DNA from: Rhodalgimonas zhirmunskyi | GTDB lineage: Bacteria > Pseudomonadota > Alphaproteobacteria > Rhodobacterales > Rhodobacteraceae | DNA length: 64,000 nt | Reading direction: 5' to 3' | Assembly: GCA_030848925.1 (NCBI GenBank) | Contig: JANFFA010000001.1 | Coordinates: forward strand, 434,001-498,000 | In this document: positions 18,609 to 27,500 of the stretch, piece by piece | Position numbering within the stretch: position 1 is the first letter of the stretch | Layout: every line of letters begins with the position of its first letter | Translations under genes and position numbers: made by a program | The notes under the pieces: model-generated | Told to the model about the DNA's origin: nothing | Database searches by the model: none | What the model saw: the letters and a program-made list of their open reading frames with translations, nothing else

Positions 18609-18920
18609 ATGAAAATCCGTGTACGAAATGGATACCGGCCAGCTTTGGGTGGTGTGATCTATTTCGGGACCGCGTTTTCGCTGGGGCTCTATTTCACGTT
18701 TGCCGCCGTTCAGGGCGATTATGGCCTGTTCCGCCGGGCCGAGATCCTGGCCGAGAAGCACGCGCTGGAAGCCAAACGCGCCCGGGTCGATGCCCGCCTT
18801 GCGCGGATGGAAAACCTGACAACGCGTCTGTCGGACGATTACCTTGATCTTGACCTGCTGGACCAGCAGGCGCGCGATGTTCTGGGCCTGATCCGGGCCG
18901 ACGAGATCGTCATCCGCTGA
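18609..18920 (+). CDS. ftsB: Septum formation initiator, FtsB/DivIC-like
   Basis: Small bitopic inner-membrane protein of 103 residues, start MKIRVRNGYRPALGG. One membrane helix (IYFGTAFSLGLYFTFAAV, about residues 17-36) is followed by a coiled coil (AEILAEKHALEAKRARVDARLARMENL) and a C-terminal segment LLDQQARDVLGLIRADEIVI typical of the FtsB/DivIC family, which links FtsL and FtsQ in the divisome. It lies upstream of the pyruvate dehydrogenase genes on the same strand, an arrangement common in alphaproteobacteria, but 175 bp separate them. Confidence 0.85.
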   Translation: MKIRVRNGYRPALGGVIYFGTAFSLGLYFTFAAVQGDYGLFRRAEILAEKHALEAKRARVDARLARMENLTTRLSDDYLDLDLLDQQARDVLGLIRADEIVIR

Positions 18921-18993
18921 GGCGGTTTTCACCACCCTTTCAACCGGTTGCCCTGCTGCGTTGCGGCGCGCCTTGACGGGCGTTTCAGAGTGA

Positions 18994-19029
18994 TGCTCGA
19001 TTTCTTGCTCGATTTCTTGCTCGATTCCG
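18994..19029. repeat. Three tandem 12-bp repeats upstream of pdhA
   Basis: TGCTCGATTTCT twice, then TGCTCGATTCCG, head to tail, ending 66 bp before the pdhA start. They lie in the ftsB-pdhA gap. Confidence 0.8.
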
Positions 19030-19095
19030 AGGCGGCAATGCGGTATCAATTAGTTTAACGCTAAACCATTTTCTTCCGGGAGGAGCCCGCGCCCC

Positions 19096-20112
19096 ATGGC
19101 AGCAAAGAAACCCACCGCGAAATCAAATACTTCCAAAGAGGAACTGACGCAGTATTACCGCGACATGCTTCTGATCCGGCGATTCGAGGAGAAGGCCGGT
19201 CAGCTTTACGGCATGGGCCTGATTGGCGGGTTCTGTCACCTTTATATCGGGCAGGAAGCCGTTGTCGTGGGGCTTGAGGCCACCGCGAAGGACGGCGACA
19301 AGCGCATCACCTCATATCGCGATCACGGTCACATGCTGGCCTGCGGGATGGACCCGAACGGCGTGATGGCCGAGCTGACGGGCCGCGAGGGCGGCTATTC
19401 CAAGGGCAAGGGCGGCTCAATGCACATGTTCTCCAAGGAAAAGGAGTTCTATGGCGGGCATGGCATCGTTGCAGCGCAGGTGCCGCTTGGTGCCGGGCTG
19501 GCGTTTTCCAGCCTGTATCGCGGCACGGATGAGGTGACCTTCACCTATTTCGGCGATGGCGCGGCCAACCAGGGCCAGGTTTACGAGACGTTCAACATGG
19601 CCGCACTTTGGAAGCTGCCGGTGATTTTCGTGATCGAGAACAACAAATACGCGATGGGCACGTCGCAGCAGCGTTCGACCTCGTCGCCCGACATTCACAC
19701 CCGAGGTGAGGCCTTTGGCATCCCCGGTGAGACGGTGGACGGGATGGACGTTCTGGCGGTGAAGGCCGCCGGAGAGAAGGCCGTGGCGCACTGCCGTGCG
19801 GGCAAGGGCCCCTATATCCTTGAGATGATGACCTATCGTTATCGCGGGCATTCGATGAGCGATCCGGCGAAATACCGCACGCGGGAAGAGGTGCAGAAGG
19901 TGCGCGAAAAATCCGATGCGATCGAACATGTGCGCGAATTGCTGCTTTCGGGCAAGCATGCCACCGAAGACGATCTGAAGACGATCGACAAGGAAATCAA
20001 GGAAGTGGTCAACCAAGCCGCCGAGTTCAGCCGTGAAAGCCCGGAGCCGGATGTGTCGGAGCTTTGGACCGACATCTACGCCGCCGAGACGCCGCAGATC
20101 GCAGACGCATAA
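19096..20112 (+). CDS. pdhA: Pyruvate dehydrogenase E1 component, alpha subunit
   Basis: Thiamine-diphosphate-dependent subunit that decarboxylates pyruvate in the pyruvate dehydrogenase complex, feeding acetyl-CoA to the TCA cycle. 338 residues, usual for alphaproteobacterial PdhA. The ThDP motif is [34 protein letters not shown]. Substrate-side segments [17 protein letters not shown] and GKGGSMHMF and the phosphorylation-loop-like [20 protein letters not shown] are intact. GGGAGGAG precedes the ATG. First gene of pdhABC, 13 bp before pdhB. Confidence 0.96.
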   Translation: MAAKKPTAKSNTSKEELTQYYRDMLLIRRFEEKAGQLYGMGLIGGFCHLYIGQEAVVVGLEATAKDGDKRITSYRDHGHMLACGMDPNGVMAELTGREGGYSKGKGGSMHMFSKEKEFYGGHGIVAAQVPLGAGLAFSSLYRGTDEVTFTYFGDGAANQGQVYETFNMAALWKLPVIFVIENNKYAMGTSQQRSTSSPDIHTRGEAFGIPGETVDGMDVLAVKAAGEKAVAHCRAGKGPYILEMMTYRYRGHSMSDPAKYRTREEVQKVREKSDAIEHVRELLLSGKHATEDDLKTIDKEIKEVVNQAAEFSRESPEPDVSELWTDIYAAETPQIADA

Positions 20113-20125
20113 GGGAGAGAGACAA

Positions 20126-21511
20126 ATGGCAACCGAAATTCTCATGCCCGCCCTCTCGCCCACGATGGAAGAAGGCACGCTATCGAAATGGCTGGTGAAG
20201 GAGGGCGATACCGTCCAATCCGGCGATATCATGGCCGAGATCGAAACCGACAAGGCGACGATGGAATTCGAGGCCGTCGATGAAGGCATCATTGGCAAGA
20301 TCCTTGTCCCCGAGGGCACCGAAGGGGTGAAGGTCAACACCGCCATTGCCGTGCTGGTGGAAGAAGGCGAAGAAGTGCCTGCTGATGCCGGAAGCGGTGA
20401 GGCGGCCCCTGCCCCGAAAGCCGACGGTGACAAGGGTGAAAGCGCAGCCAAGGCCCCCGCCAAACCCAAGGCCGAGGAGGACGAGGCGCCGCAATCCAAC
20501 GCCTCGCCCGATTGGCCCGAGGGCACGGAGTTGAAGCAACAGACTGTGCGCGAAGCGTTGCGCGATGCCATGGCCGAAGAGATGCGGCGCGACGAGACCG
20601 TGTTCCTGATGGGCGAAGAGGTGGCCGAGTATCAGGGCGCCTACAAGATTTCCCAAGGCCTGCTGGATGAGTTCGGCAGCAAACGCGTGATCGACACGCC
20701 GATCACCGAGCATGGATTTGCCGGGATCGGTGTTGGCGCGGCCTTTGGTGGATTGCGCCCGATCGTCGAGTTCATGACGTTTAACTTCGCCATGCAAGCC
20801 ATTGACCAGATTATCAATTCGGCGGCCAAGACGCTTTACATGTCGGGTGGCCAGATGGGTGCACCGATGGTGTTCCGTGGCCCCAATGGCGCCGCCGCCC
20901 GCGTCGGTGCGCAGCACAGCCAGGATTACGCCGCTTGGTATGCGATGATCCCCGGTCTGAAGGTGGTGATGCCCTACTCGGCTTCGGATTACAAAGGCCT
21001 GATGAAAACCGCGATCCGCGATCCCAACCCGGTGATCTTCCTCGAGAACGAGATCCTTTACGGCAAAAGTTTCGACGTGCCGGTTATGGAGGATTTCACC
21101 GTGCCGTTCGGCAAGGCCCGGATCTGGCGCGAAGGGTCGGATGTGACCATCGTGAGCTTCGGTATTGGCATGAACTATGCGCTGGAAGCCGCTGATAAAC
21201 TTGCAGAAGATGGAATCGATGCCGAGGTGATCGACCTGCGCACCCTGCGCCCGATCGACTATGACACGGTGCTGGCAAGCGTGCGCAAGACCAACCGCTG
21301 CGTCACCGTCGAAGAGGGTTGGCCGGTGGGCTCCATCGGCAATCACATCGGCGCGACGATCATGCAGAAGGCCTTCGATTACCTCGACGCGCCGGTGATC
21401 AACTGTGCCGGCAAGGACGTGCCCATGCCCTATGCCGCCAACCTCGAAAAACTGGCGCTGGTGACGACCCAAGACGTGATCGAGGCCGTCCATCAAGTGA
21501 CCTATCGCTAA
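20126..21511 (+). CDS. pdhB: Pyruvate dehydrogenase E1 component, beta subunit, with lipoyl domain
   Basis: Beta subunit of E1, 461 residues. Unlike most bacterial E1-beta proteins it begins with a lipoyl domain (residues 1-80, lipoyl Lys in [11 protein letters not shown]), then an Ala/Pro/Lys linker (about 85-130), then the transketolase-type domain from about 135 ([51 protein letters not shown]). This architecture is known in Zymomonas and Sinorhizobium. The ATG at 20126 follows GGGAGAGA. Its lipoyl domain is nearly identical to that of pdhC just downstream. Confidence 0.96.
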   Translation: MATEILMPALSPTMEEGTLSKWLVKEGDTVQSGDIMAEIETDKATMEFEAVDEGIIGKILVPEGTEGVKVNTAIAVLVEEGEEVPADAGSGEAAPAPKADGDKGESAAKAPAKPKAEEDEAPQSNASPDWPEGTELKQQTVREALRDAMAEEMRRDETVFLMGEEVAEYQGAYKISQGLLDEFGSKRVIDTPITEHGFAGIGVGAAFGGLRPIVEFMTFNFAMQAIDQIINSAAKTLYMSGGQMGAPMVFRGPNGAAARVGAQHSQDYAAWYAMIPGLKVVMPYSASDYKGLMKTAIRDPNPVIFLENEILYGKSFDVPVMEDFTVPFGKARIWREGSDVTIVSFGIGMNYALEAADKLAEDGIDAEVIDLRTLRPIDYDTVLASVRKTNRCVTVEEGWPVGSIGNHIGATIMQKAFDYLDAPVINCAGKDVPMPYAANLEKLALVTTQDVIEAVHQVTYR

Positions 21512-21523
21512 GGAGAGCGCGCC

Positions 21524-22852
21524 ATGCCCACGGAAATCCTGATGCCCGCCCTCTCGCCCACGATGGAAGAGGGAACGCTTGCCAAGTGGCTTGTGAAAGA
21601 GGGTGACACCGTTCAGTCCGGCGACCTGCTGGCCGAGATCGAGACCGACAAGGCGACGATGGAATTCGAAGCCGTCGACGAAGGGGTGATCGGCAAGATC
21701 CTCGTGCCGGAAGGCACCGAAGGGGTGCAGGTCAACACCGCCATCGCCGTCCTGCTGGAAGAGGGCGAAAGCGCCGACGATATCGGCAGCGCGGGCAGTG
21801 GCGCGGGTAGTGCGGCCCCTGCCCCGAAGGCCGAGGCCAAAGACGACAGTGCCCCGGCCAAAGCCGAGGCCCCGGTAAGCGAAAGCAAGGCCCCCGCCGC
21901 GCCCAAGAAGGACGGTGAGCGCATCTTTGCCTCGCCCCTGGCGCGCCGGATCGCGGCGGACAAGGGGCTTGACCTGTCGCAGATCGAAGGTTCTGGCCCC
22001 AAGGGGCGGATCGTGAAGGCCGATGTGATCGACGCGAAGGCCAGTGACACGCCAGCCAAATCTGCGGCCCCTGCCCCTGCGTCGGCACAGGCACAGGCGC
22101 AAACCGGCGCGATGCCCACCGGGCCGGCCACCGAAACAGTGCTCAAGATGTATGCGGATCGCGATTTCGAGGAAGTGAAGCTGGACGGGATGCGCAAGAC
22201 GATTGCGGCGCGCCTGACCGAGGCGAAACAGACCATCCCGCATTTCTACCTGCGCCGCGACATCAAGCTCGATGCGCTGCTGAAGCTGCGCGGCGAGATG
22301 AACAAGGGGCTGGAAAGCCGCGGTGTGAAGCTGTCGGTGAACGATTACATCATCAAGGCCTGTGCCAATGCGTTACAGGCGGTACCCGATGCCAATGCCG
22401 TCTGGGCCGGGGATCGGATTTTGAAGCTGAAACCGTCGGATGTGGCGGTGGCCGTCGCGATCGAAGGCGGTCTGTTCACGCCGGTGATCCGCGATGCCGA
22501 CAAGAAATCGCTCTCGGCGCTGAGCGCTGAGATGAAAGACCTTGCCTCACGGGCGCGCGACCGCAAGCTTGCGCCACAGGAATATCAGGGCGGCAGTTTC
22601 GCGATTTCCAACCTCGGGATGTTCGGGATCGACAACTTCGATGCGGTGATCAACCCGCCGCATGGCGCAATCCTTGCCGTGGGTGCGGGCGTGAAAAAGC
22701 CGGTTGTCGGCGCGGATGGACAGGTCGAAGTGGCGACGGTGATGTCAGTCACCCTGTCGGTCGATCACCGGGTGATCGATGGCGCGCTTGGGGCCGAGGT
22801 GCTCAAGGTGATCGTGGATCAGCTGGAAAACCCGCTGGCCATGCTGGCCTAG
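21524..22852 (+). CDS. pdhC: Dihydrolipoamide acetyltransferase (PDH E2)
   Basis: E2 core that transfers the acetyl group from lipoamide to CoA. 442 residues: one lipoyl domain (1-80, lipoyl Lys in [11 protein letters not shown]), an Ala/Pro/Lys linker, a peripheral subunit-binding domain ([34 protein letters not shown], about 132-167), a second linker, and the catalytic domain from about 215. The active-site DHRVIDGA lies near the C terminus and [18 protein letters not shown] is also family-typical. AGGAGAG precedes the ATG. No E3 (lpd) gene follows; a terminator does. Confidence 0.96.
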   Translation: MPTEILMPALSPTMEEGTLAKWLVKEGDTVQSGDLLAEIETDKATMEFEAVDEGVIGKILVPEGTEGVQVNTAIAVLLEEGESADDIGSAGSGAGSAAPAPKAEAKDDSAPAKAEAPVSESKAPAAPKKDGERIFASPLARRIAADKGLDLSQIEGSGPKGRIVKADVIDAKASDTPAKSAAPAPASAQAQAQTGAMPTGPATETVLKMYADRDFEEVKLDGMRKTIAARLTEAKQTIPHFYLRRDIKLDALLKLRGEMNKGLESRGVKLSVNDYIIKACANALQAVPDANAVWAGDRILKLKPSDVAVAVAIEGGLFTPVIRDADKKSLSALSAEMKDLASRARDRKLAPQEYQGGSFAISNLGMFGIDNFDAVINPPHGAILAVGAGVKKPVVGADGQVEVATVMSVTLSVDHRVIDGALGAEVLKVIVDQLENPLAMLA

Positions 22853-22890
22853 GCCCACCGCCCGGCGGTCTTTCTCGATTAACAATTCTC

Positions 22891-22924
22891 AAACGCCCCA
22901 TGGTCCTTGCCGTGGGGCGTTTTG
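22891..22924 (+). terminator. Intrinsic terminator of the pdhABC operon
   Basis: Arms AAACGCCCCA and TGGGGCGTTT with a 12-bp loop and a T-run, 38 bp past pdhC. Confidence 0.85.
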
Positions 22925-22972
22925 CATTGGCATGATTGGACCGGAGACGCGCGCAACCCCGGAGAGCAAAAA

Positions 22973-23317
22973 ATGGATTTCATCAAAGAACTCGAGAACA
23001 CAAAGACCAACATGGCCAATTACGGCGCCGAATGCCCCGAGGGCGCGGGCGGCTTCATGGCGATGAAAGACGCGATGATGCAACCCGGCGAGCTGTCGTT
23101 CAAACAAAAGGAACTGATCGCGCTGGCCATCGGGATCGTGCGCCAATGCGCCGATTGCATCGCCTATCATATTCAGGCCTCGATCGAGGCGGGGGCAACC
23201 AAGAAAGAGGTCGCCGAAACCGTGTCCGTGGCGATCATGATGGGCGGCGGCCCGGCCTTCATGTATGGCGCGCGGGCGATGGAAGCCTATGATCAATTCA
23301 AAGCGGCTAAAGGCTAA
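22973..23317 (+). CDS. Carboxymuconolactone decarboxylase/AhpD-like protein
   Basis: A 114-residue all-helical protein of the CMD/AhpD family. The redox-type motif CADCIAYH (CxxC with a histidine three residues on) is present, as in AhpD-like peroxidase partners rather than true decarboxylases. The start MDFIKELENTKTN has a GGAGAG box upstream. It follows the pdh terminator, so it is probably transcribed separately. AhpD in other bacteria reduces AhpC using lipoamide of the dehydrogenase complexes, so a spot next to pdh genes is suggestive of such a role. Confidence 0.85.
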   Translation: MDFIKELENTKTNMANYGAECPEGAGGFMAMKDAMMQPGELSFKQKELIALAIGIVRQCADCIAYHIQASIEAGATKKEVAETVSVAIMMGGGPAFMYGARAMEAYDQFKAAKG

Positions 23318-23449
23318 GCCACTGTAAAAGTTTACATTCCCGCGCTTGTGATCCGATAACAGCGATCTGGGCGGGGTCGGTTTTTGAATAACATGCGGCG
23401 CCTGTGTCTTGTCCTGCTTACGAGTAATGACAGGATGAAAGGCGCCGCC

Positions 23450-23593
23450 ATGCCCCGCAAATTCACCATCACCGTTCTGACCGCGAGCACGCTTTGGCTG
23501 ATCACGCTTACCATGTTCATCGCGCATGATGCGCGCGAGAATGAGACAAGCAATCTTGCCCGGCCTGAGCCCGTTCTGACCAGCACGCTCTGA
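23450..23593 (+). CDS. 47-residue single-span membrane protein
   Basis: Short frame starting MPRKFTITVLTASTLWLITL with AGGATGAAAGG upstream. One hydrophobic helix (TVLTASTLWLITLTMFIA) is followed by a short polar tail (HDARENETSNLARPEPVLTSTL). No family recognised. The frame is open upstream to 23384 but the extra residues look unlike a protein start. Real-gene status is moderate. Confidence 0.45.
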   Translation: MPRKFTITVLTASTLWLITLTMFIAHDARENETSNLARPEPVLTSTL

Positions 23594-24538
23594 GGGGCGG
23601 AAATCAGGCGCGTCGCGAGGCCTGCGCCGTGACGGACCAACGCTTTGGACACGGCGGCGAGCGCCGGTGGCCCCCCAGGTTGGGCCCTGTTGGAGGGCTG
23701 ACGACACCGGTCGGAACAGGCGCCAGAGTGCGGGCGCGGACGAATCGCCGACGGGGGCGTTTGTGCTTCGCCACGCCCCGAGATTTCGGGCGAGGCCACA
23801 GGGGCATGAGCGCGCAGACAGGAGCGGCGACGTGACGCATTGCAACCTCAAGGCGCCAATCTTCGAAACCGTTGCCGAGCGGTGATCGGCGACAATGCCA
23901 TGATTTTTCGTTATTTGTATAGATGCAAGACACAATCTGCCAAATACCTGAATACACCTAAAGTTGTATCGCGCCTTTGGATATCTATTCGCGAGACTCT
24001 CCCTATGCGTGTTGTAATGTTTATTTAATATAACCCACGGTAGTTTTTGCTTCACTTCCGAAATGCAAAAGAATTGTAAACAAAATGGAACTCGACACGG
24101 ACATGCCGCAGCGCGGCGATGATCCATTTTACAATTCCAAAGAACGATCCGCCAACCCGTTAATGGAAGCCACATTCGCCAACTAAACGCGCACCCCAAC
24201 GCCCGGACACTCCTGCCAATTATATATTATTTACGGATACTTACAGACTTTTTGTCTTGATATCCTCGGCCCCAAACGATGCCTGATCATCGGATTTGGA
24301 CAGCCAGTTTCATTTCACGGAAACCGAGGTGAATTCTTACCTATTAATCTTTCATTAATTTTACTCATTGACAGATGGCGCGCCGTTTGGCGAAATGATG
24401 CCATAAATTCCGCCCTGTCCGCACATCAATGCGACTGTATATTTTGGTAAGGTCGACACTGTCTTGGATGCCCGTCATTCAAGACATTGATTGGGTAGGT
24501 CTGCGGTTGAGTTCAATGATTTCCCGAGGGGGGGTACT
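23594..24538. other. Long non-coding leader region before the RTX gene, 945 bp
   Basis: The first 300 bp are GC-rich, with no frame I can support. From about 23890 the base composition turns clearly AT-rich compared with the surroundings. It contains an inverted repeat (24071-24137), paired ATTAAT boxes (24343-24348 and 24354-24359) and a TTGACA box (24368-24373) without a convincing -10. A GAGGGGGG ribosome-binding sequence precedes the exoprotein start. Confidence 0.55.
24071..24137. repeat. Imperfect inverted repeat, 67 bp
   Basis: GAATTGTAAAC-AAAATGGA (24071-24089) and TCCATTTTACAATTC (24123-24137) are complementary apart from a 4-base insertion, with a GC-rich 33-bp centre. It could be a folded RNA, a regulator site or a remnant of a small mobile element; nothing decides between these. 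Confidence 0.5.
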
Positions 24539-27500
24539 ATGGCTAACTTTTTTGGAACCAATGGTGACGACGCGCTGAACGGTACAGCGGGTGCCGACAC
24601 GTTTTTCACTCGTCAAGGCGGCGACAATGTCGAAGCGGGTGCCGGCGATGACGTTATTATCGTCGAATCCGGCGCAGGCACCGGCCTCAACGCGGATGAC
24701 CTGATCAATGGCGAAGAAGGCACGGATACGGTCGAGCTTGAAGGCAGCATTGATGACTACGAGATCAGCTTCAACATTTCTGGCCAGCTTGTTCTGACGG
24801 GTAAGCCCGGCACGCTTTACGATGGCGAGGCAGAAGTTCTGGTCGATATCGAGCTCATCGTTTTCTCCGATCAGGTGATGCGGGTTGTCGATGCGGCGAG
24901 CACCGCTGGATCCTATTTCACGATCCAATCGGCGGTGGATGCGAGCATGGCGGGTGATCAGGTCGTCATCATGGCGGGGATCTATGCCGAGAGTGTCACC
25001 ATCGACAAAGCGCTGAGCCTCGTCGGCCAGGGCGTGAACGATGTGACCATCGGGAGCACCGCTGTCGGCATCAATGTGACCGGCGATATCAACAACGGCG
25101 GCAGCGAGACGGTCTCGATCTCCGGTATCAATTTCACGAACCACAGCGTTGGCGTGAGGGCGCATTCGTCGACGGTTCTGAGTTCGCTTGTCATCGACAA
25201 CGCCAGCTTCACCGGCAACACCACCCACGCGGTGGGCACTTCGGCAGCGGACGGGCTTGAAAGCATCACGATCACCAACTCGACTTTCCAAGACAATGGT
25301 CAAGGGGGATCGAACGGCGCGGCCGATATCCAGCTGTTCGACTACCACGGCGATGTGACGATTGAGGATGTGACGATCACCTCGACTAGAGCCGAAGGCG
25401 ATCCGACTGAGACCAAGGCCGACTATGCGATCCAGATCGCCGGTTTTGATCAGGCGACCTATGACGTTGATGAGGCGATGGGCAATGTTTCGCTGGAAAA
25501 CGTCACGATCACCGGCGCGTTTCACAAGAACGCCCTATCGATCCAGGGCTTTACCGACCTGACCGGGTTTTCGGCCACGAATGTGAACATCACCGGCACC
25601 TCGGAATGGGGAATTCTGGTCTTTGTCGATCCGGTTGGATCGTCGGGTCAGGATGCGGTTGGCAACCCCGGCTATCATGGCAACTTCAACACCACGGCGG
25701 ATGATGCCTCGATCGACCTGTCGGGCATCACGGTGACCAACAATTCCAGCAATGACGTCGGCTTTGACGTGTTTGTGCGCGGCTCTTCCGCCGACGACGT
25801 GCAGATCGGCACCAATGCCCGTGACGCGCTGAACCAGATGGCCGAACTCAACACCGACTACGGCGGCAATGACTCGCTCGAAGGGCGTGGCGGTGACGAC
25901 ATTCTGTTCGGCGGACTTGGGAACGACCATCTCGATGGCGGTGACGATCTTGACGTCGCGATTTTCAGCGGCAACCGCGACGATTACACCATCGTCGAGA
26001 CCGGGCTTGGCACCTATTCGGTGACCGATAACAATGCTGCGGACGGCGACGAAGGCACCGACACCCTGACCGGGATCGAACTGGTTCAGTTCAGTGACCA
26101 GACACTGGAGCTTGACGCGAACAGCCCTGATACCTCGGGCTATACCGAGCGGTTCAGCCAGTCGTTCGATGACGATAGCGATGGGTTCTTTGCGCCGACG
26201 GGCTATGGCAACATCGCGCTTGTGGCATCGGGCACCGATGGGATCTCCTCGTCAGATGGGACGGGACACGCGGTGTTTACGCAATCCGGTGTTCCGGGCG
26301 ACGAAAGTGGCCCCTATTCCCGGATGGATGCCTATCGCAGTGAGTGGCTGGGTGGGTTCACCACTTCGTTGGACATCTATCTTGATGATACCAAGATCCT
26401 GGCGGGTGAAGGGTTTGATGTTTCGTTCGCTGCGAATGGTACCGACGGATCGCATGAGCAGGATTTCATTTTCCATATCACCCATGACACCAGCACCGGT
26501 GACATGCTGATCGGGGCGAGCAATAATTCCAATTTCGCGCCACGCGAAGATCTGGATACGCTCGACAACCATGCCGAGGCTTCCAGTGCGGGCTGGTACA
26601 CGTTCAGCTGGAACTTCTACGAGAACCCGCTGGGTGATCTTGAAGTCGCCATGAACGTGCATGACGAGAGCGGCAACTGGGTGTTCACCGAGATCCGGTC
26701 CGACCTGTCCAACGACGTCGGCACCGTGGTGGGCGGCAACCGTTACATGTGGTTCACCAATATCGACGTGGCCGGTGGTGTCGCAGTGGATAACGTGAGC
26801 TTCAGCACCTTCGATGCAAGTCCTGTGCAGTTGATCGACGGCGCGACCAACTCGATTACATCGAGCCATGCAACCATTGCAGATGCAGTGGCTGTTGCGG
26901 CCTCGGGCGATACGGTGATGATCTCGGCGGGCGACTATTCGGGCGAAAGCCCGGTTAACGTGTCGGTCGAAGACCTGACATTCCGTGCCGACGCTGGCGC
27001 GACCGGGATCAGCGTGCAACTGACGGGCCTTGTGAGCGATGTGTCGCTTGAAGGTGAAGGCGATATCAACGTGACCGGCAATGCCGAGGACAACACGGTC
27101 GCCGGCAATGAAGGTGACAACGTGATTGATGGCGCTGACGGTGTTGATACCGCCGTTTATGCCGGAAACGTGGGCGATTACACGATCACGTCGACCACGA
27201 ATGCCGCCGGTCTGGTTACTGGCTTCACTGCCACCACCGACAACAATGCCGCCGACGGCGACGATGGCACCGATACGCTGGTGTCGGTCGAGGCGCTTGA
27301 GTTTGCCGATGTCTCGCTGGACCTGAGCCTTGGGGTGCAGTTGTTCAACAGCGCAGGCAGCCTGATCGGGACCTTTGCCACGCTTCAGGAGGCCGTGGAT
27401 GCGGCCGCGGGCGGTGCCGATGAGACCATTCGCGTTGCGGCTGGCAGCTATGCCGAGACCGTCAATGTCAACAAGACGCTGACCATCCTCGGGGCCAATG

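Noticed and set aside
20180-22243. 687-codon minus-strand frame opposite pdhB/pdhC
   Set aside because: Antisense shadow of GC-rich coding sequence; repeats in it only mirror the duplicated lipoyl domains.
23332-23957. Minus-strand frames in the gap after the AhpD-like gene
   Set aside because: Low-complexity Arg/Pro-rich products, no ribosome-binding site, and they run through the small membrane protein or the AT-rich leader.
24368-24410. TTGACA box as promoter of the RTX gene
   Set aside because: No acceptable -10 at 16-18 bp; mentioned only as part of the leader.
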